Shown here in pieces: positions 1 to 8,084 of a stretch of 33,885 nucleotides of DNA. The position numbers and the translations under genes are program-made. This DNA comes from Pseudomonadales bacterium (lineage in GTDB: Bacteria; Pseudomonadota; Gammaproteobacteria; Pseudomonadales; Azotimanducaceae): positions 1 to 33,885 of the forward strand of contig JADHNJ010000028.1 in NCBI GenBank assembly GCA_016779565.1, in the 5' to 3' direction. Each line of letters opens with the position of its first letter. Positions within the stretch are counted from its first letter, which is position 1. The notes under the pieces are model-generated. The model saw only the letters and a list, made by a program, of their open reading frames with translations, ran no database searches and was not told where the DNA came from.

Positions 1-179
1 AATAAGGCGTCGTCCCAAGGGCTTTCAGTCGTCTTTAAACGATCCGCTAAACCCGCTAACAATCGCCGAGCAAGGTAACTAACGACGGCCGTAGCCAGCA
101 CAATGCCAAAGACATTAATCACCAACGGGTCTGAGATCCAAGCGCCAAAAAAGGTTAAAAATGATTGTAAGGTATTCAT
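1..179 (-). CDS. MscS-family mechanosensitive channel, N-terminal fragment
   Basis: Fifty-nine codons from an ATG at 177-179 run off the left edge. The peptide begins MNTLQSFLTFFGAWISDPLV, continues with one hydrophobic segment (about residues 18-36, ending YLARRLLAGL), then a basic stretch and the sequence ESPWDDAL. A first membrane helix followed by 'WDDAL' is what I recall from MscS-like channels, which open under membrane tension to release solutes from the cytoplasm. The pore helix and beta domain lie outside the window, so the subfamily is unknown. It starts 61 bp after the end of the SPOR gene on the same strand and could share its transcript. No strong Shine-Dalgarno sequence is visible. 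Confidence 0.6.
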   Translation of the reverse strand, partial: MNTLQSFLTFFGAWISDPLVINVFGIVLATAVVSYLARRLLAGLADRLKTTESPWDDAL

Positions 180-240
180 CTTAAGTCTGAGAGCCCCCTG
201 GCAGACTGCTGCCATCTGGCTGTCTTGAAAACGCCCAGCT

Positions 241-810
241 TCATTGGTCCCTCAATCGGATGGGATGGTAATTTGACCCAGGTCTATCAAGTAACTTTTG
301 CTGCCTTGATCCAGCGGGTTTTACCTCTGCTTCTTCTATCTTGACTGTCGACATACTGGCTTCGCTCGTGGCACTCGCCGCGCCGCGCATCAAAGGCCGT
401 AATACTGCTCCCTTGACCTCAGAGTCTGATTCACTTGCCCGTTGGTATTGACTGCCTGAGGTCTTAATTTTCTGTAAATTTGCGCCTTGGGTATCTACGG
501 TTACCTTCCAAAAATCATCGAAGGCATCACTACGCAACAAACTCTCGGTGCGCAATCGATCACCATCTGAGGTGCCTGGCGCCACAAGTACCCGGTAGCG
601 CGTCTGGTTTCTCATCGCTACTGTCTGGATCAAAACATCCGAGGCGATTAAATCACTCACCTGCCTTGCAGTCCGTTCTGCACCAGTCTGGTCGCCAAAA
701 CTGCCCACCACCCAAAGGGTTTGTTTTTCATCTGCAGCATGAAGACTGATCGAAAAATAGGAGACGCACAGTAGCCCTAAAACCCGGACGATTCTGCTGC
801 ACTTTGACAT
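241..810 (-). CDS. Secreted SPOR-domain protein
   Basis: A 189-residue protein. Residues 1-25 form a signal peptide (basic MSKCSRIVR, hydrophobic core, likely cut after SLHA). Residues about 32-103 match a SPOR domain: beta strand TLWVVGSF, then a helix rich in A/R/Q, then RYRVLVAPG and a second helix ending DFWKV. SPOR domains bind denuded septal peptidoglycan, so a periplasmic, cell-wall-binding role is likely. The remaining ~85 residues are polar and look disordered. The frame is open upstream to 885, but I chose the ATG at 808-810 because AAGGAAGG sits just upstream (814-821) and the signal peptide begins there. No catalytic domain is present. A promoter at 884-911 faces it. Confidence 0.7.
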   Translation of the reverse strand: MSKCSRIVRVLGLLCVSYFSISLHAADEKQTLWVVGSFGDQTGAERTARQVSDLIASDVLIQTVAMRNQTRYRVLVAPGTSDGDRLRTESLLRSDAFDDFWKVTVDTQGANLQKIKTSGSQYQRASESDSEVKGAVLRPLMRGAASATSEASMSTVKIEEAEVKPAGSRQQKLLDRPGSNYHPIRLRDQ

Positions 811-813
811 AAG

Positions 814-821
814 CCTTCCTT
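814..821 (-). promoter_or_regulatory. Ribosome binding site of the SPOR gene
   Basis: On the minus strand AAGGAAGG lies 3-6 nt before the ATG at 808-810. This strong Shine-Dalgarno sequence decides the start over two in-frame upstream candidates. Confidence 0.7.
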
Positions 822-883
822 TCAAAGACGCAATATTTAATTTACGTGACATCGCCACCTCGTTGCCCCTAACAGACCAGCAC

Positions 884-911
884 ACTATAGCCCCGATGCG
901 TCAGAAATCAA
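884..911 (-). promoter_or_regulatory. Sigma70-type promoter for the SPOR gene
   Basis: Reading leftward, TTGATT (911-906), a 16-nt spacer and TATAGT (889-884, five of six consensus bases). Transcription would start near 877, leaving about 65 nt of leader before the SPOR start codon. It is divergent from the lexA promoter, with about 27 bp between the two -35 elements. Confidence 0.55.
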
Positions 912-937
912 CGTTGGGGTCAGATCAAGAATAACGG

Positions 938-965
938 TTGCACCCGCTGTGATACTGTATATAAT
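938..965 (+). promoter_or_regulatory. lexA promoter
   Basis: TTGCAC (938-943), a 16-nt spacer and a perfect TATAAT (960-965). The -10 box lies inside the first LexA box and the predicted start (about 972) falls at the second, so bound LexA would block RNA polymerase. This is the usual autoregulated arrangement. Confidence 0.65.
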
Positions 966-970
966 TACAC
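955..970 (+). promoter_or_regulatory. LexA box 1 (SOS operator)
   Basis: CTGTATATAATTACAC: a perfect left half CTGT, an AT-rich 8-nt centre and ACAC in place of the gammaproteobacterial ACAG. It overlaps the lexA -10 element. Confidence 0.7.
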
Positions 971-971
971 C

Positions 972-987
972 CTGTATATATAAACAC
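972..987 (+). promoter_or_regulatory. LexA box 2 (SOS operator)
   Basis: CTGTATATATAAACAC: again a perfect CTGT with AT-rich centre and ACAC on the right. It starts 17 bp after box 1, on nearly the same helix face for cooperative or parallel occupancy. Tandem boxes before lexA are known in E. coli. Confidence 0.7.
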
Positions 988-1053
988 CTTCGTGGTTTAG
1001 CCCAAGACTGGTCGGCTGAACAGTTAAAGACCCCACAACCTCCGAGTATCGAT

Positions 1054-1650
1054 ATGATTAAACTAACTCAACGCCAGACCGAAGTATTAGACTTTGTAAA
1101 ATCGCACATTGAAGATACCGGCTATCCACCCACACGTGCGGATATTGCTCAAAAACTAGGCTTTAAAAGTGCCAATGCAGCGGAGGAGCATCTTAAAGCA
1201 CTAGCCCGTAAAGGCGCCATCGAAATGATCCCAGGCACTTCTCGGGGAATCAAACTGCCGGAGTCTCTGGGCATCCCTGTGATCGGTAGAGTGGCAGCGG
1301 GTAACCCGATTCTGGCCGCCGAACACATAGAGGATCATTGTGAAATTCCACCTACCTTCTTTAAACCAGCGGCAGATTATATGCTCATCGTCAAAGGCGA
1401 CAGTATGATCAATGTAGGCATCATGGATGGCGACCTACTCGCGGTTCACAGCACCCAACAAGCAACCCCAGGGGACATCGTGGTCGCTCGAATCGGTGAA
1501 GAAGTTACCGTAAAGCGCTTTCAGAAAGGCACTCAATCACATGAGATCACGCTCATCGCTGAAAATGATGACTTCGCGCCGATCGAGGTTGATCTCAGGG
1601 ACAGCGAATTCGCTATTGAAGGCCTTGCGGTGGGCGTTATTCGCCACTGA
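1054..1650 (+). CDS. lexA: LexA repressor / self-cleaving SOS regulator
   Basis: A 198-residue LexA (family about 200). It represses SOS genes and cleaves itself when RecA filaments form on damaged DNA. The N-terminal winged helix-turn-helix (residues about 1-70) includes [11 protein letters not shown] and [14 protein letters not shown], nearly identical to the E. coli recognition region. The cleavage site is A82-G83 (RVAAGNP), the catalytic serine is S117 (KGDSM) and the lysine is K154 (EVTVKRF). The frame is open upstream to a GTG at 949, but that start would place codons across both operators. The ATG at 1054 gives the conserved N-terminus MIKLTQRQ. No sulA follows. It converges on topA. 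Confidence 0.97.
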   Translation: MIKLTQRQTEVLDFVKSHIEDTGYPPTRADIAQKLGFKSANAAEEHLKALARKGAIEMIPGTSRGIKLPESLGIPVIGRVAAGNPILAAEHIEDHCEIPPTFFKPAADYMLIVKGDSMINVGIMDGDLLAVHSTQQATPGDIVVARIGEEVTVKRFQKGTQSHEITLIAENDDFAPIEVDLRDSEFAIEGLAVGVIRH

Positions 1651-1730
1651 TTTAATCGCTAATGGCGGGAAGCGATGGCCTACACTCTGTGGGCTATCCC
1701 AATTGGCCAATAGCTCGGTCTAAGCAACCC

Positions 1731-1753
1731 AAGCGCGCGCAGCATTCGCGCTT
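1731..1753 (+). terminator. Possible lexA terminator hairpin
   Basis: AAGCGCG (1731-1737) pairs with CGCGCTT (1747-1753) across a 9-nt loop. Ten nt later a strongly T-rich tract begins (1763 onward). The gap between stem and T-tract makes this an imperfect intrinsic terminator. Confidence 0.35.
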
Positions 1754-1762
1754 CTAGGGGCA

Positions 1763-1847
1763 TCTTTTCTTTTGCTCTGCTTTTCTTTTTCCTTTTTTTT
1801 GACCTGTTTTTCTTTTCTTCTTTCTTTTTTATTGTCTTCTTAACCTT
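1763..1847. other. Pyrimidine/purine strand-biased tract between lexA and topA
   Basis: The plus strand is almost all T and C, so the minus strand is almost all A and G. In the topA frame, beyond its two stop codons, it reads as a lysine-rich open stretch. It may be a relic of a longer TopA tail, or a U-rich termination zone for lexA transcripts. Confidence 0.5.
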
Positions 1848-1865
1848 GCAATTGCAGGCAACTCA

Positions 1866-4589
1866 TCAGCTCGCTGCCTTCGCCTTTTTGGCGGTAGCCT
1901 TCTTTTTTGCTGGTGCTTTTCGCTTCTTGGCCGCTGCTTTTTTCGCTGGAGGTTTGGTTTGGCTCTCTACCCACAAACCTTTAACCTCATCATAATCCGC
2001 TCTCCAGCCTGAGGCTTTACCCTTTTCAACTTCGGTCGCTACATAATGCGCTTTCGTCTGTCTACCAAACTTAACCAATGAGCGCCTGCCTTGATCATCC
2101 ATCAAGGGCGCACGCATGAGAAACTGATACTTCGGGTCAATTTCATTCTGGTGCGGCACCAATTCATCAAGATAGGGCGCTCGGGTTTCTCGATTCTTGG
2201 GGAACTGACTCGCCGCTAAAAACAACCCTGCAGCCCCATCCCGTAAAAGATAAAAATCCTCTACCTTTTCACAGGCGAGTTCAGGCATTGGCACCGGATC
2301 CATTTTTGGGGGCGCAGCCTCGCCATTTCTCAGCAGCTTTCGAGTATTCTTACAATCTACGCCAGTACAACCAAAATACTTACCAAATCGGCCAGTTTTT
2401 AGCTGCATTTCAGCGCCGCATTCAGGTTTTTCACACGTAAGGGTCGGTCCCTCATAGCCTTTAATCTTGAAAGCACCCGCTTCAAAGGCAGAGACTTGGC
2501 AGTCTGGATTGTTACCGCACAGGTGCAATTTCGTTGACTCATCAATCAAATATTCCGTCATCGCGGTCTGACATACATCACAGCGCCTTTTCTTTAACAA
2601 GATTCTAGACTCTTCCTCATCGTCTCCGGAGGCACTGACTACTTCATCGCCAGGAATCAAGTTGATCGTATGTTTACACCGTTCTTTAGGTGGCAAATCA
2701 TAGCCCGAACATCCTAAGAACACCCCTGTGCTCGCGGTTCGGACATTCATTGGGCGACCACACTGAGGGCAGGGCTTTTCTATCATTGAAGGCTTGTTAG
2801 CTCGCATCCCCGCTTCTGGATCCGCCGCTTTGTCGAGTTTCTCTGAGAAGTCCTGATAGAAACTGTCTAGGGTTTTCTTCCAGTCCTTATCGCCGCTTGA
2901 AACTTGATCCAAAGCATCCTCTAGGCTAGCAGTGAAACCAAAATCGAGTAAGTTAGTAAAATTCTCATTTAGTCGATCCGTCACCAACTCTCCGATCTTC
3001 TCCGCATAAAAACGTTTATTCTTCAACGACACATACCCTCGATCTTGGATCGTGGTTATGATCGAGGCATAAGTTGAAGGCCTGCCAATACCCCGCTTTT
3101 CAAGCTCCCGAACCAATGAAGCCTCTCCAAAGCGAGCGGGTGGTTTCGTGAAATGTTGCACTGGGTCCGTACCTTTCAAATCTAGGGCCTGACCAATCTT
3201 AAATTCCGGCAGGGCCTGCTCCTCGTCTTTTTTGCCAGCAGGTGGCTGCACTTTCGTGTATCCATCAAATCGCAAAATTCGACCCCGCACTCGAAGCTCC
3301 AAGTCCCCTCTCGCCACGGTAACCGCGGTCGATGTGTAATCGGCGTTAGGCATCTGACAGGCGACAAATTGCCGCCAAATGAGCTCGTACAATCGCTCCG
3401 CATCTCGCTCCATTCCACTCAGTTGGGTGGCCTTAACACTCGCATCAGAGGGTCGAATGGCTTCGTGGGCCTCTTGAGCGCTCTCTTTGTTCGCGTAGCT
3501 TCTTGGGCTTGCTGGCAAGTACTTCGGACCAAAGTCTTTAACAATCAAGTCTCGACAATTGGCAATTGCCGTTTCGCTCAAATTGGTTGAATCAGTCCGC
3601 ATGTAGGTGATGTACCCTGCCTCATACAACCGTTGCGCCATCATCATTGTCTTTTTAACACCAAAGCCTAAGCGAGTACTGGCCGCCTGTTGCAGCGTCG
3701 ATGTAATGAAGGGCGCATTGGGTCGAGTCTGTGTCGGCTTATCTTCCCTAGCGACCACTTCAAAGTTGCCCGCATTCATCGTGGCCATGGCCACATCGAT
3801 ATCGGCTCGACTGACTGGCTTGAACGCCTTGCCTTGTTGCTTCACGACTTGAAAGGTCGCTGCGCCCTCTGGGTTGCTAAGATCTGCAAACAACTCCCAA
3901 TATTCTTCGGGAATAAAGGCGCGTATCTCACGCTCACGCTCAACCAAAAGCTTAACGGCAACCGATTGCACTCGACCAGCCGAAAGACCTCTTGCGATTT
4001 TTGCCCATAACAGTGGGCTCACCATGTAACCCACCACCCGATCCAGAAATCGCCGCGCCTGTTGCGCGTGAACCCTATCTAGATCAATGTCTCCAGGCTC
4101 CTCAAAGGCGGCTTGAATCGCTTTTTCTGTAATCTCGTTGAAGACCACTCGTTTGTACCGATCTGGGTTTCCACCAATTGCTTCCTTAAGATGCCAGGCA
4201 ATCGCCTCACCCTCTCGATCCATGTCGGTGGCCAAGTAAATTTCATCAGCTGATTTAGAGAGTTTCTTGAGCTCAGCGACGACCTTCTCTTTACCCGGTA
4301 AAATTTGGTAATTGGCTCGCCAGTTATTCTCTGGATCAACCCCCATCCGTTTGATTAACTGCGCTCTCGCTTTCGCCTTCTTGTGAGCGGCTTTCTTTTC
4401 CGGAGATAACTTGCGTGTTTTAGCTGCTTCGGCAGCTCTCGCTTTAGGGTCCACGGTAGTTCCTTGACCGCTGACGGGCAGGTCACGAATGTGGCCGACA
4501 CTGGACTTCACAATGAAATCACTACCTAAATACTTGTTGATTGTTTTTGCCTTAGCAGGCGACTCAACAATGACCAGTGCTTTACCCAT
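1866..4589 (-). CDS. topA: DNA topoisomerase I (type IA)
   Basis: A 907-residue enzyme that relaxes negative supercoils by single-strand passage. The N-terminal Toprim domain has E9 (VIVES) and the acidic triad D122/D124/E126 ([10 protein letters not shown]). The catalytic tyrosine is Y329 in [21 protein letters not shown] is intact. The C-terminal third has three zinc-ribbon-like cysteine clusters (CPQC...C...C, CDVC...C...C, CEKPEC...C...C), then an E. coli-like region and a lysine/alanine-rich tail for DNA contact. A charged insertion at residues 45-80 in the Toprim domain is also seen in E. coli TopA. The gene ends in tandem TGA TGA. AGAG lies 5 nt before the ATG. A possible promoter is at 4913-4942. 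Confidence 0.97.
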   Translation of the reverse strand: MGKALVIVESPAKAKTINKYLGSDFIVKSSVGHIRDLPVSGQGTTVDPKARAAEAAKTRKLSPEKKAAHKKAKARAQLIKRMGVDPENNWRANYQILPGKEKVVAELKKLSKSADEIYLATDMDREGEAIAWHLKEAIGGNPDRYKRVVFNEITEKAIQAAFEEPGDIDLDRVHAQQARRFLDRVVGYMVSPLLWAKIARGLSAGRVQSVAVKLLVEREREIRAFIPEEYWELFADLSNPEGAATFQVVKQQGKAFKPVSRADIDVAMATMNAGNFEVVAREDKPTQTRPNAPFITSTLQQAASTRLGFGVKKTMMMAQRLYEAGYITYMRTDSTNLSETAIANCRDLIVKDFGPKYLPASPRSYANKESAQEAHEAIRPSDASVKATQLSGMERDAERLYELIWRQFVACQMPNADYTSTAVTVARGDLELRVRGRILRFDGYTKVQPPAGKKDEEQALPEFKIGQALDLKGTDPVQHFTKPPARFGEASLVRELEKRGIGRPSTYASIITTIQDRGYVSLKNKRFYAEKIGELVTDRLNENFTNLLDFGFTASLEDALDQVSSGDKDWKKTLDSFYQDFSEKLDKAADPEAGMRANKPSMIEKPCPQCGRPMNVRTASTGVFLGCSGYDLPPKERCKHTINLIPGDEVVSASGDDEEESRILLKKRRCDVCQTAMTEYLIDESTKLHLCGNNPDCQVSAFEAGAFKIKGYEGPTLTCEKPECGAEMQLKTGRFGKYFGCTGVDCKNTRKLLRNGEAAPPKMDPVPMPELACEKVEDFYLLRDGAAGLFLAASQFPKNRETRAPYLDELVPHQNEIDPKYQFLMRAPLMDDQGRRSLVKFGRQTKAHYVATEVEKGKASGWRADYDEVKGLWVESQTKPPAKKAAAKKRKAPAKKKATAKKAKAAS

Positions 4590-4713
4590 AATCTCTATCG
4601 CTTTTCCCTATGAGCACGACAACCACAATTGACGTCTCGCTTTTGTGTTAGGCGTCATCCCCGCGTGACATCTGCACGCGCTCTGTATCACCACCGTTTG
4701 TTAATTCTGCCTG

Positions 4714-4730
4714 CGCCAAGCTGCTTGGCG
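4714..4730. repeat. Short perfect hairpin in the topA upstream gap
   Basis: CGCCAAG and CTTGGCG pair around a 3-nt loop. No U-tract follows on either strand, so it is not a standard intrinsic terminator. It could be part of a leader structure. Confidence 0.4.
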
Positions 4731-4912
4731 GGCTGGTTTCGCAATTTGTCCCCCAATGCTACGGGCTTGCGCTTCCCGGAGATTGCTTGATCGACGATCG
4801 TTGAATAAGCCCCTCGACACAGGTTGCCCCGTTGTAGCGAGCCTCAAACCCCGCAAAAAGTCGGTGCCCTCAGCCCTGCAGCGAGCATCTGAGTTTGGAG
4901 ACAGCCCTTTTT

Positions 4913-4942
4913 ACTAGACCCGCTTCGCGATACCCTTGTCAA
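4913..4942 (-). promoter_or_regulatory. Candidate promoter towards topA
   Basis: Leftward: TTGACA (4942-4937, full consensus), an 18-nt spacer and TCTAGT (4918-4913, four of six). It would give a topA leader of over 300 nt. Confidence 0.35.
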
Positions 4943-4975
4943 GCTTTCGCGATAACCTAAGCGATTTTGGCGGTG

Positions 4976-5491
4976 TCAATGAGCCAAGCATTGTAGGCCT
5001 TCAATTAAAAACGTAAAGACCTTTTCACCCTGCTCTAAGTCGCCTTGCTCGATCCAATAAACCACCAAGGTTCGTCCATCCCAGGCAATCGCATGAGTCG
5101 TTAAGGGCAAATTTCGCCCATGCGTTTCAAGCAGATTCCTAGCCTCATCAGGCAATGGAATATCCTTGTCCGATACAAAAACAACCTCACTCGCGATGGG
5201 CGCTTGCCGCGTGACATGCCAGGGGGATGAGTGTTTTGCTTGGGTCGCGCCAAGCAGTGCCTTTTTGTAGGCAGCCACCTTCATCTTCGCCGGCAATTGA
5301 CGACCCGCACTGGTCTGATATTTCGATTGATTAGGATTAGGATCGTCAATCTCTGTCAATTGCACCGAAACACCTCGATTCATCATCGATTGACGAAGCT
5401 GCATAATCTGTTTCTGTGAACGGCTCGGCAGTATCGCGATGATCGGCCCAATAATCATCATTAGAACCAATCCTATGAATAAGTAAGTCAT
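4976..5491 (-). CDS. Membrane-anchored hypothetical protein
   Basis: A 171-residue protein of unknown function. Residues about 3-22 form one N-terminal membrane helix (YLFIGLVLMMIIGPIIAI). A basic stretch (PSRSQKQIMQLRQSMMNRG) then leads into a soluble domain ending VVYWIEQGDLEQGEKVFTFL. The N-terminal layout (helix, 'PS-R', then a basic helix and 'RG..VQL') resembles, from memory, unannotated gammaproteobacterial proteins near topA. The open frame extends upstream to 5722, but that part overlaps the divergent usp gene. The ATG at 5489-5491 directly precedes the membrane helix, with GAGG about 10 nt upstream. It lies on the same strand as topA, 386 bp upstream of it. No enzymatic motif is visible. 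Confidence 0.65.
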   Translation of the reverse strand: MTYLFIGLVLMMIIGPIIAILPSRSQKQIMQLRQSMMNRGVSVQLTEIDDPNPNQSKYQTSAGRQLPAKMKVAAYKKALLGATQAKHSSPWHVTRQAPIASEVVFVSDKDIPLPDEARNLLETHGRNLPLTTHAIAWDGRTLVVYWIEQGDLEQGEKVFTFLIEGLQCLAH

Positions 5492-5597
5492 CTCATTTGA
5501 GCCTCTTGAGGGCAACGCTTTAAGCAACAAATAACATCTATTGTATGGAGAAGAATTCCGAGTTAACTTTGCCTTAAGTATCGGACGAGTGATCGCT

Positions 5598-6035
5598 ATG
5601 GATGCCGCATTTAACCACATTTTGATTGCAGTGGATCTCACAGAGGATGCTAGGAGCGTCGCTAGCAAAGCCTGCGCCCTGAGGACAAAATTTTCTGCAA
5701 CCTTAAGTTGTACGCATGTCATAGAACCTTTGAGTCTTGCTTATGGCGGTGACGTTCCGATGGATCTATCGACCATTCAGGAGCAACTACAAGAAACTGC
5801 GAAGCTGCAACTCAATGAATTTGCCGAAGACCTAGACATCCCCGAGGAAAATCGGCATTTAGTCTACGGCCGCCCTGAGACAGAAATCCATAGTCTCGCC
5901 GAAGAAATTCAAGCAGATTTGATCGTTGTTGGCAGTCACGGCAGACACGGGCTAGCGCTCCTATTAGGTTCCACTGCAAACGGCGTGCTACAAGGTTCTC
6001 CTTGCGACGTACTGGCTGTTAGAGTTGGCGAATAG
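5598..6035 (+). CDS. Universal stress protein (UspA family)
   Basis: A 145-residue single Usp domain. It starts with the typical HILIAVDLTEDA strand-loop and ends with the nucleotide-loop region VVGSHGRHGLALLLGSTAN followed by CDVLAVRV. The G-x2-G...GS pattern is of the ATP-binding kind, though the spacing between the glycines and GS is one residue short of the MJ0577 pattern. Usp proteins are cytoplasmic dimers that raise survival under starvation or damage. Their exact biochemical role is often unknown. The frame is open to a TTG at 5541, but ATG 5598 fits the family start. slt begins 9 bp after the stop, which suggests co-transcription. Confidence 0.88.
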   Translation: MDAAFNHILIAVDLTEDARSVASKACALRTKFSATLSCTHVIEPLSLAYGGDVPMDLSTIQEQLQETAKLQLNEFAEDLDIPEENRHLVYGRPETEIHSLAEEIQADLIVVGSHGRHGLALLLGSTANGVLQGSPCDVLAVRVGE

Positions 6036-6044
6036 CTCGATTCT

Positions 6045-8084
6045 GTGTTGCCAACTTCAAAAGCATTATGGCGCCCGGCTTACTTGCTGATCCCCCTCCT
6101 TGTGTGCGCGATTGGCATCGAGTCTCAAGGCCTTGCCCCCTCGAACAGTCAGGCGAACGCACAGCTGGGGCTCGAGATTAAGCGGTTCAAACAGCGCCAA
6201 ATATTTTTAGCCGCCAGACACGAAGCCCGATCGGGAAAACTCTCTCGGGTCAATACGATGATTGAGGCTCTTGGAGATTATCCGCTAACCGCCTACATCA
6301 CCTTTGAAGCACTACTCGCACGTCCGCACTCAAAGGACGAGGTGGTAATGGCATTCATAGCCGATCATCCCGAATACCCTATTAGCAGCAGGCTCCGGGG
6401 CGCTTTCACCGACTATCGCCGGGAGCAGAATCGACCGACGAGTTTTTTGCGCTTTTTCAATACCGATGAGACTGACCCAGACAATTTGTGTTACCACGCT
6501 TACGCCCTCTGGCAAACCGACGATCAACCTGCTGCCATGGCGGCGACAGAGGCGCTGTGGCTGACGGGCGCATCCCAACCTAAACTCTGCGACAAGCCCT
6601 TTCGCGCATGGCGAAAAAACGGCGGTTTAACGCCCAGTCTAGCTTGGCAGCGATACGAGTTAGCGATGCTCGCGGGCGAATCGCGATTAGCGCAATATCT
6701 GGAGCGCTATCTCAGTGAGCCGCAGCAAAAATTGGCCGCACGATTCAAAAAGCTCATTAAAAGATCAAGCAGCGCCGAGCACTTTGACACCATTAATTTT
6801 AACGATCCAAGCCACCAAAAACTGGCAGACATGGCGCTGTCCCGGCTTGTTAACCAAGATCCGATCAACGCAGCAAACGTTATCCGTCGGTTAATTAAAA
6901 GCAAACAGCTTGGCCAGGAATCGGGCGATCAGTACCTCATTAGTGCGGCGGTTAAGGGTCTTCGTAAGACAGATTTCGAGCTTGCTGACCTTGCCCTACC
7001 TGCCCGGTTGTTAAACCACCCTGACCTCGTTGAGGCAGCGCTGGGTCAACAGATCAAAGCTAACGAAATAGCGGGCTTATCGCCTTGGCTCGACCGAATT
7101 GATCCCCGCAAGGTCAGCCTGAAGTGGCAATATTGGCGTGCCCGAGCACTGACCGCCAGTGCTCAAGACGTTGGAGATGCAGCCCAGCTCTTTAAGGCGC
7201 TGGCAGAACATCGCGATTTCTATGGCTATCTATCGGCCCAATGGCTCCAGCAACCTGGCAACCTAGTCGACAAAAGCACTCAAATTACCCCGACTCAAAT
7301 CCTTGATCTGGCAGCGGCCCCAGCGGTGCAGCGAACCTATGAACTCAGAGCGCTTGGGGCCCTGACCGATGCACGACGAGAATGGCTTAATCTGGTTTCA
7401 CAGTTTAATCACACGGAACTGCGTATTGCCTCAGCCCTTGCGGCCCGTTGGCATTGGCACGACATGGCCATTCAGGCCCATGCAGCGGCAGAAAGCTGGG
7501 ATGAAGTTAACGAGCGATTTCCCACTGCATTTGCCGAGCTATTTAACCATGCCGCATTAACCTATGGTGTGCCTGAACATCTAGCCATAGGGGTTGCTCG
7601 ACGGGAAAGCGCATTTTGGACCGAAGCGCGATCTCCTGTCGGTGCCCTGGGACTTATGCAAATCATGCCAAAAACCGCTGAGATCGTCGCAGGCAAACTC
7701 GGACTTGACCCCCCCTCACCAGAGCGTTTAACCGAGCCCGAGTTTAATATTCGGCTAGGCACCGCCTATCTTGGACAACTTCTGCAGGAATTCGACGGTA
7801 ACCGCGTATTAGCGCTCGCGGCCTACAACGCAGGACCTTCTCGGGCCCGAGCCTGGCAAAAAAATAAACTGCCCGTCGACGCTTGGATTGAGAGTATTCC
7901 TTTTCGGGAAACACGTGCCTATGTCAAAGCAGTGCTGCTATACAGTGCAATCTACAGCCAAAGGTCTGGTCTTGCCGAGCCGCTATTATATCCCTACGAA
8001 ATCGAGCAGTTCGGAGCGCCCAAAGCAAGCTTCTTCGCTGACTCAAATCGCCAAGCTCAAGCGCTAGGCTTATCATGGAATTAA
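6045..8084 (+). CDS. slt: Soluble lytic murein transglycosylase (Slt70 type)
   Basis: A 679-residue periplasmic enzyme that cleaves the MurNAc-GlcNAc bond with formation of 1,6-anhydroMurNAc. An N-terminal signal-like segment (LLIPLLVCAIG, about residues 14-25) precedes a long alpha-helical superhelix (about 40-480). The C-terminal SLT domain has the catalytic glutamate E521 in ARRESAF, the GALGLMQIMP motif and ALAAYNAGP. It is slightly longer than E. coli Slt70 (645). The start is GTG at 6045. TTG at 6048 is an alternative, and neither has a clear Shine-Dalgarno. The last 10 bp overlap tatD, so the two are probably translated together. It follows usp by 9 bp. Confidence 0.92.
   Translation: MLPTSKALWRPAYLLIPLLVCAIGIESQGLAPSNSQANAQLGLEIKRFKQRQIFLAARHEARSGKLSRVNTMIEALGDYPLTAYITFEALLARPHSKDEVVMAFIADHPEYPISSRLRGAFTDYRREQNRPTSFLRFFNTDETDPDNLCYHAYALWQTDDQPAAMAATEALWLTGASQPKLCDKPFRAWRKNGGLTPSLAWQRYELAMLAGESRLAQYLERYLSEPQQKLAARFKKLIKRSSSAEHFDTINFNDPSHQKLADMALSRLVNQDPINAANVIRRLIKSKQLGQESGDQYLISAAVKGLRKTDFELADLALPARLLNHPDLVEAALGQQIKANEIAGLSPWLDRIDPRKVSLKWQYWRARALTASAQDVGDAAQLFKALAEHRDFYGYLSAQWLQQPGNLVDKSTQITPTQILDLAAAPAVQRTYELRALGALTDARREWLNLVSQFNHTELRIASALAARWHWHDMAIQAHAAAESWDEVNERFPTAFAELFNHAALTYGVPEHLAIGVARRESAFWTEARSPVGALGLMQIMPKTAEIVAGKLGLDPPSPERLTEPEFNIRLGTAYLGQLLQEFDGNRVLALAAYNAGPSRARAWQKNKLPVDAWIESIPFRETRAYVKAVLLYSAIYSQRSGLAEPLLYPYEIEQFGAPKASFFADSNRQAQALGLSWN

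Larger units (their letters stand above)
4590..4975. other. 386-bp gap upstream of topA
   Basis: No reading frame of useful size on either strand. It holds a 7-bp perfect hairpin (4714-4730), a spaced inverted repeat TGACG/CGTCA (4630-4634 and 4653-4657), and a leftward promoter candidate with a perfect TTGACA (4937-4942). I recognise no known RNA family. It may be a long topA leader or simply a spacer. Confidence 0.5.

Noticed and set aside
949-1053. N-terminal extension of lexA from GTG 949
   Set aside because: It would translate across the promoter and both LexA boxes, and the extra residues match no LexA.
5492-5722. 77-codon upstream extension of the hypothetical gene ending at 4976
   Set aside because: It lies antisense to the start of usp, and a membrane helix with ribosome site begins at 5491.
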